A DNA stretch of 64,000 nt from Quisquiliibacterium transsilvanicum. Lineage in GTDB: Bacteria; Pseudomonadota; Gammaproteobacteria; Burkholderiales; Burkholderiaceae_E. Of the stretch, positions 63,530-64,000 are shown in pieces; positions within the stretch are counted from its first letter, which is position 1; every line of letters begins with the position of its first letter. The stretch covers positions 248,001 to 312,000 of the forward strand of contig NZ_JACHGB010000001.1 in assembly GCF_014202215.1 (NCBI RefSeq), in the 5' to 3' direction. The position numbers and the translations under genes were made by a program. The notes under the pieces are model-generated. The model saw only the letters and a program-made list of their open reading frames with translations, was not told the origin of the DNA and searched no databases.

Positions 63530-64000
63530 ATGAGAAAACTGCTCTTCATCCTGCCCCTCGTCGTTGCGGTGCTGACCGGCGGCGGCCTGCCTGCGGCGAA
63601 TGCACAGGGCCGCGACGTGTCGGGCTTCGCGGATCTCGTCGAGAAGGCCAGCCCCACGGTCGTGAACATCCGCACCACCGCGCGCGGCCCGTCGGGGCAG
63701 GCGGGAATGCTTCCCCAGCTGCCGGAGGGCCTGCAGGACAACGAGCAGCTTCAGGAGTTCCTGCGCCGCTTCTTCCCGCCGCGCCAGCCGGGGCAGGGTC
63801 CCAGGGGCGAGGGCCAGGAGATCCCGCGCGGCGTGGGGTCGGGTTTCATCATCTCGGCGAATGGCTTCGTGGTCACCAACCACCACGTGATCAACGGGGC
63901 CGACGAGATCTACGTGACGCTGGCCGACAAGCGCGAGTTCAAGGGCAAGCTGATCGGCTCGGACCTGCGCACCGACATCGCGCTCGTGCGAATCGAGGGG
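63530..64000 (+). CDS. Do-like periplasmic serine protease (DegP/MucD), 3' end beyond window
   Basis: 157 residues visible and still open at the window end. Signal peptide MRKLLFILPLVVAVLTGGGLPAANA. Then DLVEKASPTVVNIRT, an N-terminal flexible LA-loop rich in Gln/Pro/Arg, GSGFIISANGFVVTNHHVINGADEI with catalytic His119, and GSDLRTDIALVRIE with catalytic Asp149. The catalytic Ser and PDZ domains lie outside. Folding-stress protease or chaperone in the periplasm. In many betaproteobacteria it follows rpoE-rseA-rseB after fabF; those genes are absent here. Confidence 0.9.
   Translation, partial: MRKLLFILPLVVAVLTGGGLPAANAQGRDVSGFADLVEKASPTVVNIRTTARGPSGQAGMLPQLPEGLQDNEQLQEFLRRFFPPRQPGQGPRGEGQEIPRGVGSGFIISANGFVVTNHHVINGADEIYVTLADKREFKGKLIGSDLRTDIALVRIEG

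Overview
This window is a contiguous piece of a high-GC (roughly two-thirds G+C by eye) betaproteobacterial chromosome, most probably Burkholderiales. The basis for that is gene content and order: the run rne // rluC - HAD phosphatase - Rieske protein - sppA - (rsmI-like, maf) - yceD - rpmF - plsX - fabH - fabD - fabG - acpP - fabF is a typical betaproteobacterial housekeeping block, and parE-parC, htpG, kup, srkA, prpE, acs and the DUF4212/VC_2705-type symporter pair fit the same group. I see no phage, transposase, integrase or CRISPR, so the window reads as core genome with a few accessory metabolic patches.

Layout. 1-2.4 kb: 5'-truncated RidA gene, orphan ferric-iron binding protein, NlpC/P60 hydrolase. 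2.6-7.7 kb: propionyl-CoA synthetase (prpE), SrkA kinase, a DUF218 envelope protein and a UMF1-type MFS carrier. 7.8-11.2 kb (minus strand): YqhA-like membrane protein, class I fumarase, FAD amine oxidase-like enzyme. 11.5-16.9 kb: an acetate module (acs, 94-aa membrane protein, TPR protein, DUF4212 small subunit, sodium:solute symporter). 17-19.4 kb: tRNA-Ser(GGA), small lipoprotein, LpxH-like phosphatase plus GT4 glycosyltransferase. 19.4-25.2 kb: a CoA-linked catabolic patch (crotonase, SDR, ABC binding protein, acyl-CoA ligase, divergent class V aminotransferase). 25.3-27.1 kb: flavocytochrome-c-like flavoprotein and a small EamA/SMR transporter. 27.2-34.8 kb: kup, parE, parC, HIBYL-CoA hydrolase-like gene. 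34.9-39.6 kb: MFS, htpG, DNA glycosylase, spermidine-synthase-like protein. 39.6-43.8 kb: moxR - GNAT - VWA operon diverging from two c-type cytochromes and rraA. 43.9-47.8 kb: molybdenum cofactor block moaA, fdhD, mobA, moeA. 48-64 kb: rne and the divergent translation/lipid synthesis run, ending in a truncated Do-like (DegP/MucD) protease.

How the parts connect. prpE and acs both activate short-chain acids, and the symporter downstream of acs is a plausible importer of acetate or a relative. The minus-strand molybdenum genes complete molybdopterin guanine dinucleotide and sulfurate it for a formate dehydrogenase that lies outside the window. The yceD-rpmF-plsX-fab run couples 50S subunit assembly to phospholipid and fatty acid synthesis.

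The best regulatory signals are a full-match sigma-32 promoter in front of the Do-like protease, a second sigma-32-like promoter in front of htpG, a long rne leader whose promoter lies inside the start of rluC, and four genes with a -10 hexamer ending exactly 6 nt before the ATG, which suggests leaderless mRNAs. I found no clearly undescribed multi-gene defence or mobile system. The most unusual coding features are a symporter with a perfect EF-hand loop and a helical insert, a MoxR/VWA pair with a degenerate MIDAS, a small Rieske protein inside the rluC-sppA operon, and an FdhD with only one cysteine of the usual CxxC.
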